Shown: positions 63,966 to 64,000 of the stretch, piece after piece
Position numbering within the stretch: the stretch's first letter is position 1
Layout of the letters: the number at the start of each line of letters is the position of its first letter
NCBI GenBank assembly: GCA_015501585.1
Contig: JADNRY010000085.1
Span: 124,001-188,000 of the forward strand
Source: Rhodocollybia butyracea
Taxonomy: Eukaryota > Basidiomycota > Agaricomycetes > Agaricales > Omphalotaceae
Reading direction: 5' to 3'
Length of the DNA: 64,000 nt
Notes under the pieces: model-generated
The model's database searches: none
The model's input: only the letters and a program-made list of their open reading frames with translations
What the model was told of the DNA's origin: nothing
Translations under genes and position numbers: made by a program

Positions 63966-64000
63966 TAGGGAATTTTTTGCTGTGTGTAACATGAAGCTTG

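Noticed and set aside
1..64000. tRNA and rRNA genes
   Set aside because: Scanning for GGTTCGA-type B boxes with matching A boxes and for rRNA-like blocks gave no convincing candidate by eye; a tRNAscan run would be decisive.

Overview
This window is eukaryotic, TE-dense DNA that looks like an agaricomycete (mushroom-forming basidiomycete) genome. The evidence is short GT..AG introns of roughly 45-100 bp cutting every host-like gene into small exons, TATA boxes about 50-100 bp upstream of small genes, and a typical agaricomycete mobilome: KDZ and Plavaka-like transposases, a Ngaro-type tyrosine-recombinase retroelement with split direct repeats, hAT, Ty1/copia and Ty3-type LTR elements and several fold-back MITEs. 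I cannot name the species. No tRNA, rRNA, CRISPR array or biosynthetic cluster was seen.

Layout. 1-6645 is one copy of a satellite-bearing repeat (TATCTGTAGCC-like minisatellite followed by an AT-rich tract). It is interrupted at 2156-5510 by a complete, young, gag-only LTR element. A second copy of the same repeat lies at 57983-61624 without that LTR element but with a MITE the first copy lacks, so each copy serves as the empty site of the other's insertion. 6646-25000 is the most gene-like part: a truncated WD40 gene, a MITE-split gene, a small intact gene (11016-11366), a decayed Q/P-rich orphan gene, a well-structured Pumilio/PUF RNA-binding gene (15361-17810) and an unknown multi-exon gene (20430-22346), followed by MITE relics and a ~27-bp minisatellite. 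25605-31956 is a recent but internally deleted copia element that landed at the splice acceptor of an unknown gene (31957-33921).

35354-41065 is one Plavaka-like transposase gene interrupted by a solo LTR, a ~720-bp MITE and a copia remnant, with a copia/LTR fragment at its end. 42262-50351 is a hAT gene cut by a 6.65-kb Ngaro-like element. 50861-52681 holds two intact-looking lineage-specific genes with TATA boxes. 52651-54770 is the C-terminal half of a KDZ transposase that has lost part of its catalytic core, abutted by a third copia remnant (54775-56383). After more satellite, 62070-63483 is the N-terminal half of a KDZ transposase with in-frame stops, and a last small gene begins at 63603.

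The strongest unexplained signal is in the gag-only LTR element at 2156-5510. Its LTRs, leader, coding region and 3' region are packed with short perfect inverted repeats (stems of 5-10 bp, loops mostly of 2-10 nt), about one every 30-50 bases and all different in sequence. None of the neighbouring elements shows this. The RNA would fold into a near-continuous chain of small hairpins.
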